Origin: Candidatus Rhabdochlamydia oedothoracis | Lineage (GTDB): Bacteria; Chlamydiota; Chlamydiia; Chlamydiales; Rhabdochlamydiaceae | Reading direction: 5' to 3' | DNA length: 64,000 nt | NCBI RefSeq assembly: GCF_019453995.1 | Contig: NZ_CP075587.1 | Span: 186,001-250,000 of the forward strand | Shown: in pieces, positions 9,811 through 17,508 of the stretch | Numbering within the stretch: the stretch's first letter is position 1 | Layout: each line of letters starts with the position of its first letter | Position numbers and translations under genes: made by a program | Notes under the pieces: generated by a model | Seen by the model: the letters and a program-made list of their open reading frames with translations, nothing else | Databases searched by the model: none | What the model was told of the DNA's origin: nothing

Positions 9811-10072
9811 TCAGAAGATTCTGGGTATGAGACTATATCGTCTCCAAGAGCTTCTATAAGAAGCACTTTTTCAGACTCTGGTTATGAAATACCGCGCCAA
9901 GCTGAGCCTGTTGTTTATACTAGTTTGATTTCAAATTAAGAATTGCATAAATGGGTTTTTTTGAAAAAGTTGCTCTATCTTGCAAGAAGAGGTTGTTCTT
10001 TTTATAAAAATGTTTATATATTAAAACTCTTAATTTGAAATCAAACTAGTATATCTGGAAGTACTCGCCTAA
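9811..10072 (+). pseudogene. 3' end of the tyrosine-motif gene, split by a 134-bp element
   Basis: Reads SEDSGYETISSPRASIR, then FSDSGYEIPRQAEPVVY, then enters the inserted element at 9918, which supplies the codons TSLISN and a stop. Removing 9918-10051 and one TA gives EPVVYLEVLA and a stop at 10070-10072. The two DSGYE units and EPVVYLEV add three more tyrosine motifs to those upstream. Confidence 0.55.
9918..10051 (+). mobile_element. 134-bp inverted-repeat element (MITE-like), copy 1
   Basis: Starts TACTAGTTTGATTTCAAATT and ends with the reverse complement; ~24-bp terminal repeats surround an AT-rich core, with TA duplicated at 9916-9917 and 10052-10053. The second copy at 52248-52381 has the same length. 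No element with these ends and a transposase is in the window. The TA target suggests mobilisation by an IS630/Tc1-type enzyme. Confidence 0.85.
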
Positions 10073-10167
10073 AGTAAAAGAATAAAGCTAATTTTTCCCA
10101 TAAGTCTTGACGGCAAACAAAGAAGATTATTACTCTTTAAGTAAAGCTCTTTTTTAAAGGAACCCTT

Positions 10168-11226
10168 ATGGCTAAGTGCCTTTTTATTTTTATGATGATG
10201 CTTTTCCTGTGTCCTTCGTGCTATTCAAAAAAAAGTATCGTTGTAGTAGATGATTTTGAAAGCTTAAGTGGCAAGCACACCTCTGCTTGGAAGTATATTA
10301 AAACTAAAGAAGATTTTGAATATTTACATCTTTTTTCCCATATCTACGAGCAACGTAGACATCTATTAAAAGATCCCGGTGTTTCTTATCGTATTCCTAA
10401 GATCATTCATTTTATCTGGCTCGGTCCAAAGCCATTTCCATTAGCTTCAGTGGAAAATGTACGTATGTGGATAGCAAAGCATCCAGATTGGGAGATAAAT
10501 TTTTGGACAGATCGTAATAGGCCATCTCCTTGTCCTGGAATGAAACAACGTTTGATAAATAGCCTCTCTTTTATACAACTTCGCGACTATTTTGTCATTT
10601 CTGATAACTTTGGAGAGCAATCCGATCTATTGCGTTATGAGATTTTATTTCAAGAAGGAGGGGTTTATGTAGATCACGATGTGAAATGTTTCAAAGAATT
10701 TGATTTGCTAAATCGAGCTTATGATTTTTATTGCGGTATCGATATGCCTTACACAAGCAGTCTGCCTTCTTGTATTTGTACTACGAATAGTTTAATAGGA
10801 GCAAAACCTAATCATCCTATCTTAAAGCAATGTATGGATTTATTGTCTAGCAGTTGGGATACAATTCAAGAGGAATATCACGGAAGTGACCGGGATTCTA
10901 CGTTAAATCGTGTTTTGCACCGTACGTTTTGGTTATTTGGAGAGGCTGTAAAGAATAAAAATAATCAAGGAGAAAATCAAGATATTGTCTTTCCAGCTTA
11001 TTATTTTGATGCGCCAAGAGATGAGTTAGCAATTTTTGCTCGACATCAATATGCAGGAAGTTGGCATGAAACAGAATCTATATTTGAAAAAATGGTTCGT
11101 AAAAAGCTAGTTGCGATTTGCAAAAAGTTGAATCAAATGTATCTTTGTTTTGCAGCTCTAGGAGTATTAAATATTATAGGCTTTGTAGGACTTTTTCTCT
11201 TTATGCGCAGGTCGTTAAGAACGTGA
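10168..11226 (+). CDS. secreted/membrane glycosyltransferase with DxD motif
   Basis: 352 residues. An N-terminal signal peptide or anchor (MAKCLFIFMMMLFLCPSC, possibly a lipobox) is followed by a GT-A domain of the Gly_transf_sug (OCH1/TcdA-like) type: IPKIIHFIWLG near residue 75, DWEINFWTDRN, then SDLLRYEILFQEGGVYVDHD with the DHD metal/nucleotide-sugar site near residue 170. A single membrane segment with positive tail (IIGFVGLFLFMRRSLRT) ends the protein. Enzymes of this fold transfer a sugar from a nucleotide donor; those with signal peptides in intracellular bacteria may act on host or surface targets, which is inference. AAGGAA precedes the start by 7 nt. The next gene overlaps its stop. 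Confidence 0.82.
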   Translation: MAKCLFIFMMMLFLCPSCYSKKSIVVVDDFESLSGKHTSAWKYIKTKEDFEYLHLFSHIYEQRRHLLKDPGVSYRIPKIIHFIWLGPKPFPLASVENVRMWIAKHPDWEINFWTDRNRPSPCPGMKQRLINSLSFIQLRDYFVISDNFGEQSDLLRYEILFQEGGVYVDHDVKCFKEFDLLNRAYDFYCGIDMPYTSSLPSCICTTNSLIGAKPNHPILKQCMDLLSSSWDTIQEEYHGSDRDSTLNRVLHRTFWLFGEAVKNKNNQGENQDIVFPAYYFDAPRDELAIFARHQYAGSWHETESIFEKMVRKKLVAICKKLNQMYLCFAALGVLNIIGFVGLFLFMRRSLRT

Positions 11227-12005
11227 TTAATGATGAAAAGTTGATGGAATGCCATTTTCATGGTTTTATTCCTGGTCCTCAAGAGGAGGTCTTTCTTTTT
11301 CTTAAAAGAACCGAATTAGCTAAATGTCAAAAAACTTTTTATCAAGCACTAGATTTTGTACAATCTTTATTTGATATTTATCCAAGTTGGGTAAGAATTG
11401 AGCTTACCGATCGGTTATACCTTTGGGAAGCTGCTGCTACCTATATAGAAGAGAATCAGGGTATTTTTACTCCTGTTGTGCAAATAAAAAAAAAAGGTGT
11501 TCCTTTTTGGTGTGCTCAAGAAGAGATTCTAGCACATGAACTTGTTCATGCTACGCGAATTGCTTTTAAGGAGAATCTTTTTGAAGAGGTGTTAGCGTAT
11601 AAAACCTCGCGTAACTGGCTTAGGCGTTATTTTGGCCCTATTTTTTTTCATCCAAAGGAAGTTGTACTATTTCTCTTTTTGTTAGTTGGAATTTGGTGTT
11701 ATCAATTAAGTTGTTTATTTTTTTTTGATGATTTACCCAGTCTAACTTTATGGATTCCTTTGATCCTAACAGGACTATTGATAATAAGAGTTATTATTGT
11801 GCAAACCATTTTCTCTTTATGTCTTAAAAAAATCCGTAGGCTTCTAAAGCAGCCCGATAAAGCACTTGGCTTTGCTTTAAGGCTTAGCGATAAAGAGATC
11901 ATCGCTTTTGCTTTTAAATCTCTTGATAAAATGCGAAAATATATAGGAAAAATACAAGAAAAAAACTTACGCTGGCATATGTTAGCTCTAATATACATGC
12001 CATAA
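11223..12005 (+). CDS. membrane protein with HExxH metalloprotease-like motif
   Basis: About 260 residues. The proposed start is the GTG at 11223, overlapping the preceding TGA (GTGA), which suggests coupled translation; ATG 11244 is an alternative. The cytosolic or periplasmic N-terminal half holds EEILAHELVHATR (HExxH zinc site) with EEVLAYKTS ~20 residues later as a possible third ligand. Two hydrophobic segments follow (VVLFLFLLVGIWCYQ and LWIPLILTGLLIIRVII), then a basic amphipathic tail. The last codons IYMP and the stop come from the left end of the IS110 element, so the natural C-terminus is probably lost. The substrate is unknown. Confidence 0.65.
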   Translation: MINDEKLMECHFHGFIPGPQEEVFLFLKRTELAKCQKTFYQALDFVQSLFDIYPSWVRIELTDRLYLWEAAATYIEENQGIFTPVVQIKKKGVPFWCAQEEILAHELVHATRIAFKENLFEEVLAYKTSRNWLRRYFGPIFFHPKEVVLFLFLLVGIWCYQLSCLFFFDDLPSLTLWIPLILTGLLIIRVIIVQTIFSLCLKKIRRLLKQPDKALGFALRLSDKEIIAFAFKSLDKMRKYIGKIQEKNLRWHMLALIYMP

Positions 12006-13200
12006 TTGCACACAAAGAAGGGGTTGCTCCTTAAACGGAGTAGGTTAAACTCTCCAATATAAACGAGATTTTTTCAAATCTCAAAACCGCTCATTAAAGA
12101 GCAAAAAAATGAGGAGCAACCTATGAAGCATTATATTGGATTAGATGTATCAATGAAAAGAACTTTTATCTGTGTATTAAATGAACAAGGTAAGATTGTC
12201 CATGAAGGTTCAGAAAAAACAGATCCTGATTTACTAGCAGATGATTTTTCCAAAAGAGATTTTCAAGAAATCGTTGTTGGCTTTGAAAGTGGATGTTTAT
12301 CTCATTACCTAGTCACAGGATTTAGAAAAAGAGCTATAGATCCCCTATGTATGGATGCAAGGAAGCTGAGTACGATTCTTGCTTTGAAAATAAATAAGAC
12401 AGACAAAAATGATGCACGAGGAATCGCAGAAGCCCTTCGATCAGGTATGTATACACGAGTACACTGTAAGCCCCAAGATTCAGTAGAAAAAAGTATTTTG
12501 TTAGTTTCCAGAAGAGCGCTAATTAAACAGCAAACGCAGTTAAAAAATACTGTAAGGGGCTTGCTTAAAAGTTACGGAATACGATTGGGATCTGTGGGAT
12601 CCAAAAGATTTTCGTCTGTGGTTGTAAAGCAGATAGAAAAACAGGAAAAAAGTATTGTTCTGAGCATAACCTCTCTATTAAATACCTTTGATAAGGTAGT
12701 TGAGGAAGTAGAAAAACTGGATAAAGAAATGCTTAAGCTGGTCAGTCAAGATAAAGAAGTACAACGGCTTATGACAATCCCTGGCGTAGGACCTGTAACA
12801 GCATTAACCTATAAAACAGAAATTTTTGATCCCACTCGTTTTAACGATTCTAAATCAGTAGGAGCCTATCTTGGTATGACGCCTAAACAGTATGCCTCCG
12901 GAGAGGTGCAAAGACAGGGAAGAATTTCAAAATGTGGATCCAGTGAACTTAGATCTCTATTAGTTGAAGCCGGAATAGTAATGCTGACACGAAGTAAGAA
13001 ATGGAGCAAGCTAAAAGCTTGGGGATTAAAAATCATGAGAAAAAAAGGAATGAAGAAAGCCGCCTTAGCAGTAGGTAGAAAGTTATCCGTAATTATGCAT
13101 AAGATGCTGATTGAACAAAAAGAATTTATTTACGGTGAGCCAAAGGCAGCTTAAAAACGCATTTTTTTAGAAATAAAAACATTAGGAAAAGTGACTAAAA
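11991..13200 (+). mobile_element. IS110 family element
   Basis: The left boundary at 11991 is set by identity with the fragment at 34198 (both begin ATATACATGCCATAATTGC). A ~120-nt leader with short inverted segments precedes the transposase. The right boundary is uncertain, between the stop at 13154 and the IS5-A target at 13255. No target duplication is expected for IS110. Confidence 0.75.
12123..13154 (+). CDS. IS110 family transposase (DEDD recombinase)
   Basis: 343 residues, intact. The N-terminal RuvC-like DEDD domain starts MKHYIGLDVSMKRTFICV (first Asp), with GFESGC (Glu) and NKTDKNDARGIAEALRSG (last Asp pair). The C-terminal domain carries IPGVGPVTALTYKTE and the SKSVGAYLGMTPKQYASG segment with the nucleophilic-Ser region typical of Transposase_20. 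GAGGAG lies 8 nt before the ATG. IS110 enzymes in other bacteria are guided by a non-coding RNA from the element ends; the ~120-nt leader is a place to look for one. Confidence 0.93.
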   Translation: MKHYIGLDVSMKRTFICVLNEQGKIVHEGSEKTDPDLLADDFSKRDFQEIVVGFESGCLSHYLVTGFRKRAIDPLCMDARKLSTILALKINKTDKNDARGIAEALRSGMYTRVHCKPQDSVEKSILLVSRRALIKQQTQLKNTVRGLLKSYGIRLGSVGSKRFSSVVVKQIEKQEKSIVLSITSLLNTFDKVVEEVEKLDKEMLKLVSQDKEVQRLMTIPGVGPVTALTYKTEIFDPTRFNDSKSVGAYLGMTPKQYASGEVQRQGRISKCGSSELRSLLVEAGIVMLTRSKKWSKLKAWGLKIMRKKGMKKAALAVGRKLSVIMHKMLIEQKEFIYGEPKAA

Positions 13201-13322
13201 TTTTTTGCAGGAGAAAACCGAAGAAATAGGTAAAGACGACAAATGAGTTGGCTCTTAGAGCCTGTTTAAAATCTTCTCATTAAGGTATAATGATAGTTTT
13301 CATAAAACCTTTGGAGGTAATT

Positions 13323-13655
13323 ATGACCCGCTCTTATCCAAGCGATATCTCTCGTAAACAATTTAGCAAAATCCATCTAATACTTGAGTCTACACGCAAA
13401 AAAACACGTCCACGAAGAGTTGATCTATATGATATTTTTTGTGGAATTTTGTACATTTTAAAAAGTGGTTGCCAGTGGCGTATGTTACCCATAGAATATC
13501 CTAAATGGGAATTGTGTTATTATTATTTCCATCTTTGGAATAAAAAAGAGGATAAAAATTCTAAGAGTATTCTTGAAATAGTTTTAAAAAAAATTGGTTG
13601 GCGAGGCCAGAAAAAGCAGTGGTCGGAAAGAGAAAACAAGCTTTGTAATTATTGA
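13323..13655 (+). CDS. IS5-A orfA, N-terminal transposase part
   Basis: 110 residues from the ATG at 13323, with GGAGG 6 nt upstream. The product has the DUF4096-like N-terminal domain of IS427-group transposases (ISRKQFSKIHLILEST, VDLYDIFCGILYILKSG, CQWRMLPIEYPKWELCYYYF). It lacks catalytic acids and is likely useful only when fused to orfB by frameshifting; alone it might bind the ends or inhibit. Confidence 0.88.
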   Translation: MTRSYPSDISRKQFSKIHLILESTRKKTRPRRVDLYDIFCGILYILKSGCQWRMLPIEYPKWELCYYYFHLWNKKEDKNSKSILEIVLKKIGWRGQKKQWSERENKLCNY

Positions 13656-14115
13656 TGCGCAAAGTGTTAAAAATACTGATACAGCGGAGAAGAAAGGATA
13701 TGATGCAGGGAAAAAAATATCAGGAATAAAAAGACATATAGCAGTCGATAGCCAAGGGCTTCCTCATGCGATTCACATTACCACCGCTAATATCACTGAC
13801 AGAAATGGGTGTATAGAAGCATTTTCACTACATAAAAACCATTTATTCGGTGTAAAAAATGTTTTAGCAGATGGAGGATATTCTGGAGAAAAATTTGCAA
13901 AGAGTGTGCAGGAGATATTAGGATGTATAGTAGAAATAGCCAAAAGAAATACACTTCATACTTTTACAGTTATTTCCAAAAGATGGGTTGTAGAGCGTTC
14001 TTTTGCGTGGATAGAAAAATGTCGCAGGCTATGGAAAAATTGCGAAAGAAAACTATATACAAGCCTGAATATGGTGGTTCTTGCTTTTATTGCTCTACTT
14101 TTGAAAAGATTTTAA
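13594..14115 (+). CDS. IS5-A orfB, catalytic DDE transposase part
   Basis: Carries VIIDAQSVKNTD (first Asp), VLADGGYSGEKFAKSV (second Asp) and RWVVERSFAWIEKCRR (Glu) of a DDE_Tnp_1 domain. There is no ribosome site before the nominal TTG start. The frame is +1 relative to orfA, and the overlap contains an A8 run (13586-13593) and an A5 run near 13611. I infer that the active protein is made by ribosomal or transcriptional slippage between the two frames. Confidence 0.85.
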   Translation: MVGEARKSSGRKEKTSFVIIDAQSVKNTDTAEKKGYDAGKKISGIKRHIAVDSQGLPHAIHITTANITDRNGCIEAFSLHKNHLFGVKNVLADGGYSGEKFAKSVQEILGCIVEIAKRNTLHTFTVISKRWVVERSFAWIEKCRRLWKNCERKLYTSLNMVVLAFIALLLKRF

Positions 14116-14371
14116 ACAGGCTCTTAGAAGCCGTAATATACATTGTCTTGCCCATTTCATTTCGGATAGCATAATGGAGCGAAGAATCTAAAATAGTTTT
14201 CTTCAAAAAGACTCCGCAGAGAACCCTGAACTTATCTCCCGCATTAAACTTTGCTGTCCTAAGATCTTAAAAAACGCCTTTTATTTTGCAAGCAAAATAT
14301 CGGCTCGGAGAGCTTATGAAGAATTAAGAGAATTTATATTCCCCTTGTGTGCAATTAGAGAACCCAATTTA

Positions 14372-16483
14372 TTAATCAGCTGGAAGTAATTTTGCATATT
14401 TTGCAACTAAAGAGCGTAGCATTTTAGATTGAGGAAAGAACACATCATATGTCATACCAAGAGATGTATTATATTGTTTTTGGATAATTCCTAAACCAAA
14501 GTCCTTGTGAAATACTCTATCTCCTTCCTGGAAATTGTTCTTCTCTACTTGTTGGTGGGTGTAGGTCTCTACGGGTTTTTTGGGAGGTATTTGAATAAAT
14601 ACCGAGGGAATCTCACTTAAGAAGCGGCTAGGCTGCATTATCTTAGTCATCCCCCAGAGATGGCGTTGACGAGCTGCTGTCAGGAATAAAAGATCTTTAG
14701 CACGTGTCATTCCTACATAGCATAGTCTACGCTCTTCTTCTAAAGAATCAGAATGACCAAGGGCATTAGTATGGGGAAGTAATTCTTCTTCTAGCCCCAC
14801 TATAAATACACAAGAGAATTCAAGACCTTTACCATTATGTAAGGTCATAAGACGAATACGATCATTCTCTTCTGGCTTCTCTGGAGCGGATTTGAGAATT
14901 AACTCTTCTAAGAACTGAGCTAAAGAAGCTTCTTTATTTTCTTCTTCCCATTCTGTTGCTTTGGTAATTAACTCTTCTATATTTCTTCTTCGATCTTGGT
15001 AGCTATCTGGATCTTCACGCAGGTAGTCGAGATAGTGGGATTGATGAATAATTTGTTCAATAAGCAAAGAGAGTTTTGTCTTTTGCAGAACACTTTTTTG
15101 CAGTGAGAGAATGAGATTGGTGTATTCTTTTAATCCCTGCAGTTGTTTGTTAGAGAGTTTGCATGGGATTTTTTTATTAAGAATACTTTGAATACATGTT
15201 AAAATATCGATTTTATAGTTTTCTACCAATTCTCGTAATTTTTGAAGAGTTGTATCCCCTAACCCTCGTTTTGGTAGATTAATTGTACGTGAGAAAGCGA
15301 TAAAATCTGTGCCAGCTAAAGTCATACGCAACCAAGCTAATAGATCTTTGATTTCTCTTCGTTGATAAAAGGAGAGTCCTCCAACGATTACATAAGGAAT
15401 ATTTTCTTTTAATAGATAGTCTTCAAATAGACGAGATTGAGAGTGCGTACGAAAGAAGATGGCGCACTCATTTAAACGCATTTTTTGGTCTATGTGTAGT
15501 TTATGAATCTGTGAAATGACAAAACGAGCTTCTTCATATTCGGTATCAGCAAGATATTGGGTGATTTTTTCTCCTTCTGTTCTCTTGCTCCATAGGTTTT
15601 TAGGGTATCTGCCTTCATTATGTTGAATTAGAGAATTTGCTGCTTTTAAAATGAGAGAATGACTGCGATAGTTTTCTTCTAAAGCGATGACTTTAGCCCC
15701 TGGAAAATCTTTTTCAAAATTTAGGATATTGTGTACATTAGCACCCCTCCAGGAATAAATGGATTGATCGGGATCTCCAACTGCAAAAACGTTATTATGA
15801 CGAGCGGCTAGTAGGCGAATTAACATGTATTGCGCCATATTAGTATCTTGATATTCATCAATTAAAATGAAGGACCAGCATTTTTGGTATATATCTAGAA
15901 CTTGGCTGTTAGATTTAAGCAGACCCACGGTTAGATATAGCAGATCATCAAAGTCAAGAGCATTATACTCTTTGAGCTTCTGTTGATATATCCCGTATAT
16001 TTGACAAAGAGGTCTTTCATCAAGAGGAATATTTTCTGGTTGGGTCAATGCGTTTTTTGCTTGAGAAATCTGTGTTTTTAACTTTTTAAGAGTTGCTTTA
16101 TCTTCTTTTAGCCCAAGCGTTTTTAAACATTCTCTGATTACCCTTTCGCTATCTTCTTGATCATAAATGGTAAAGTCACTGCGGTAATTTAAGTGAGTGA
16201 TCGATTCGCGCAAAATACGTGCGCACAAGCTATGAAAGGTACAAGATAGTATGCTTTCCTGGGTTAGATGAAAAATTCTTTGGCGCATTTCATCAGCTGC
16301 TTTATTGGTAAAGGTCACAGCTAAGATTTCAGAGGAGGGGACGCCTATTTTAAGCAAATGGGCAATACGATAGGTCACTACTCTACTTTTACCGGAACCC
16401 GCCCCAGCTAATACAAGTAAGGGTCCTTCAATATGAGTTGTTGCAACACGTTGCTGAGAATTGAGTTGTTCTAGAAAATCCAT
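14372..16483 (-). CDS. uvrD: UvrD/PcrA-type ATP-dependent DNA helicase
   Basis: Superfamily 1A 3'-5' helicase acting in nucleotide excision and mismatch repair and in clearing proteins from DNA. From the preferred ATG at 16483 it has ~703 residues, as usual for PcrA/UvrD. Motifs in order: LNSQQRVA (Q motif), GAGSGKSRV (Walker A), DEYQDTN (motif II), VGDPDQSIYSWRGA (III), LEENYRS (IV), MTLHNGKGLEFSCVF (V) and RRLCYVGMTRAKDLLF (VI). A Tudor-like C-terminal segment (NNFQEGDRVFHKDFGLG) fits PcrA. An upstream in-frame ATG at 16540 would add 19 non-conserved residues. The 248 nt between IS5-A and this gene hold no convincing gene. Confidence 0.95.
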   Translation of the reverse strand: MDFLEQLNSQQRVATTHIEGPLLVLAGAGSGKSRVVTYRIAHLLKIGVPSSEILAVTFTNKAADEMRQRIFHLTQESILSCTFHSLCARILRESITHLNYRSDFTIYDQEDSERVIRECLKTLGLKEDKATLKKLKTQISQAKNALTQPENIPLDERPLCQIYGIYQQKLKEYNALDFDDLLYLTVGLLKSNSQVLDIYQKCWSFILIDEYQDTNMAQYMLIRLLAARHNNVFAVGDPDQSIYSWRGANVHNILNFEKDFPGAKVIALEENYRSHSLILKAANSLIQHNEGRYPKNLWSKRTEGEKITQYLADTEYEEARFVISQIHKLHIDQKMRLNECAIFFRTHSQSRLFEDYLLKENIPYVIVGGLSFYQRREIKDLLAWLRMTLAGTDFIAFSRTINLPKRGLGDTTLQKLRELVENYKIDILTCIQSILNKKIPCKLSNKQLQGLKEYTNLILSLQKSVLQKTKLSLLIEQIIHQSHYLDYLREDPDSYQDRRRNIEELITKATEWEEENKEASLAQFLEELILKSAPEKPEENDRIRLMTLHNGKGLEFSCVFIVGLEEELLPHTNALGHSDSLEEERRLCYVGMTRAKDLLFLTAARQRHLWGMTKIMQPSRFLSEIPSVFIQIPPKKPVETYTHQQVEKNNFQEGDRVFHKDFGLGIIQKQYNTSLGMTYDVFFPQSKMLRSLVAKYAKLLPAD

Positions 16484-16612
16484 ACCACCGAAGCTCAAAT
16501 TTTTGAATCGATGATAAGAAATTACTGCTTTTAAACCCAAGTAATCTGATAAATACTTGGGTTCAAAGGCAAATTAAAACATGTTTTAGAAAGGATAGCC
16601 GACATGCTTGGT

Positions 16613-17287
16613 TTACATGTCTCTTAGTGCATTTCTATCGCGACGGTTTATCGTATTGCTGCGATCCCTGTAATTACTATCATCTCTCATCGTATTGTCA
16701 TCACAGCACTTTGGCGTTCTTTTGCAGTATGTTTTTGGCTTACAACATTTTGGTTTTTCGGATTGCATAAATCTTGTAGAATCACAGCATCCATCTGTAG
16801 TGCAAGCTGGTTCTCTTTTAGGCACGCAGCATCCATCTGTAGTGCAAGCTGGTTGTCTTGTGGGTTCACAAGGTTTGCAGCAAGGTTTAGGGCACTTGGG
16901 TTTGCAGCGCTTAGGCTTAGGGCAACATTTAGGTTTGCAGCACTTAGGCTTAGGGCACTTAGGTTTGCAGCACTTAGGCTTAGGAGCGCAACAGCCGTCT
17001 GCATTATTTAATTCATCATCTGCTCTTTTTCTTCCCCAACGTCTACTATTATTATCGTATCGGTCATCCCCATTATGGACAACATCTCTCTGTATCATGT
17101 CTACTTGCAGTTGCTTAGCGTTACGTGCTCCAACGAGATCACTTGTGTCAGTAAACTCCTTAGAACTATCTTGTGATATATATCCTTCTTTTTCAAACTC
17201 ATTGTTCTGAGCAGGAGAGTGATCTCGAGCCATACTAAATGTTGTTTGTAACAAAGCCAATCCAATGGCTAATAAATACTTCTTCAT
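16613..17287 (-). CDS. secreted Cys/Lys/Pro-repeat protein
   Basis: 224 residues with a signal peptide (MKKYLLAIGLALLQTTFSMA, cleavage likely after SMA). A polar segment follows, then residues ~98-190 are built of short repeats of the type KPKCCKPKCPKP and REPACTTDGCC, with about 35 cysteines. The tail is Arg/Asn/Asp-rich (DDNTMRDDSNYRDR). The composition recalls Cys-rich disulfide-crosslinked envelope proteins of chlamydiae, but it is not similar to OmcA or OmcB by eye. The DNA repeats are low-complexity and may vary in number. A ggggg-rich ribosome site precedes the ATG by ~6 nt. Function unknown; an envelope role or metal binding is inference. Confidence 0.75.
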   Translation of the reverse strand: MKKYLLAIGLALLQTTFSMARDHSPAQNNEFEKEGYISQDSSKEFTDTSDLVGARNAKQLQVDMIQRDVVHNGDDRYDNNSRRWGRKRADDELNNADGCCAPKPKCCKPKCPKPKCCKPKCCPKPKRCKPKCPKPCCKPCEPTRQPACTTDGCCVPKREPACTTDGCCDSTRFMQSEKPKCCKPKTYCKRTPKCCDDNTMRDDSNYRDRSNTINRRDRNALRDM

Positions 17288-17508
17288 TTTCCCCCCCTTT
17301 AATCCACATGGGTAATGTTGTTTCTCTATTTCTGGACATTAATAAAAAAATGTTTTTTTTAAAAACATTTTTTGTTGTTCGAGAGATTTATTTAAATTAT
17401 CTATATAAGATATGTTTAGTTGGAATGTCTTTTTAAAGTTCACATATACAGTGTTTTAAAAATAAATAATGGATGATATTTTAGTGTCTGTGATAAAAAG
17501 AATATACT

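Larger units (their letters stand above)
13258..14123 (+). mobile_element. IS5-A, complete 866-bp reference copy
   Basis: GAGCCTGTTTAAAATC to its inverted repeat GATTTTAAACAGGCTC, flanked by TTA at 13255-13257 and 14124-14126. It carries two overlapping frames (orfA 13323-13655 and orfB up to 14115). At least nine other copies or fragments are in the window. TNA target duplications fit the IS427 group of the IS5 family. Confidence 0.92.

Noticed and set aside
16790-16990. Short direct repeats resembling a CRISPR array
   Set aside because: Repeats are codon-phased parts of the Cys/Lys/Pro protein without unique spacers; no cas genes in the window.
16695-17210. 171-codon open frame opposite the Cys-rich gene
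   Set aside because: Shadow of the repeat codons on the other strand; no start context, and the minus-strand gene has a signal peptide and ribosome site.
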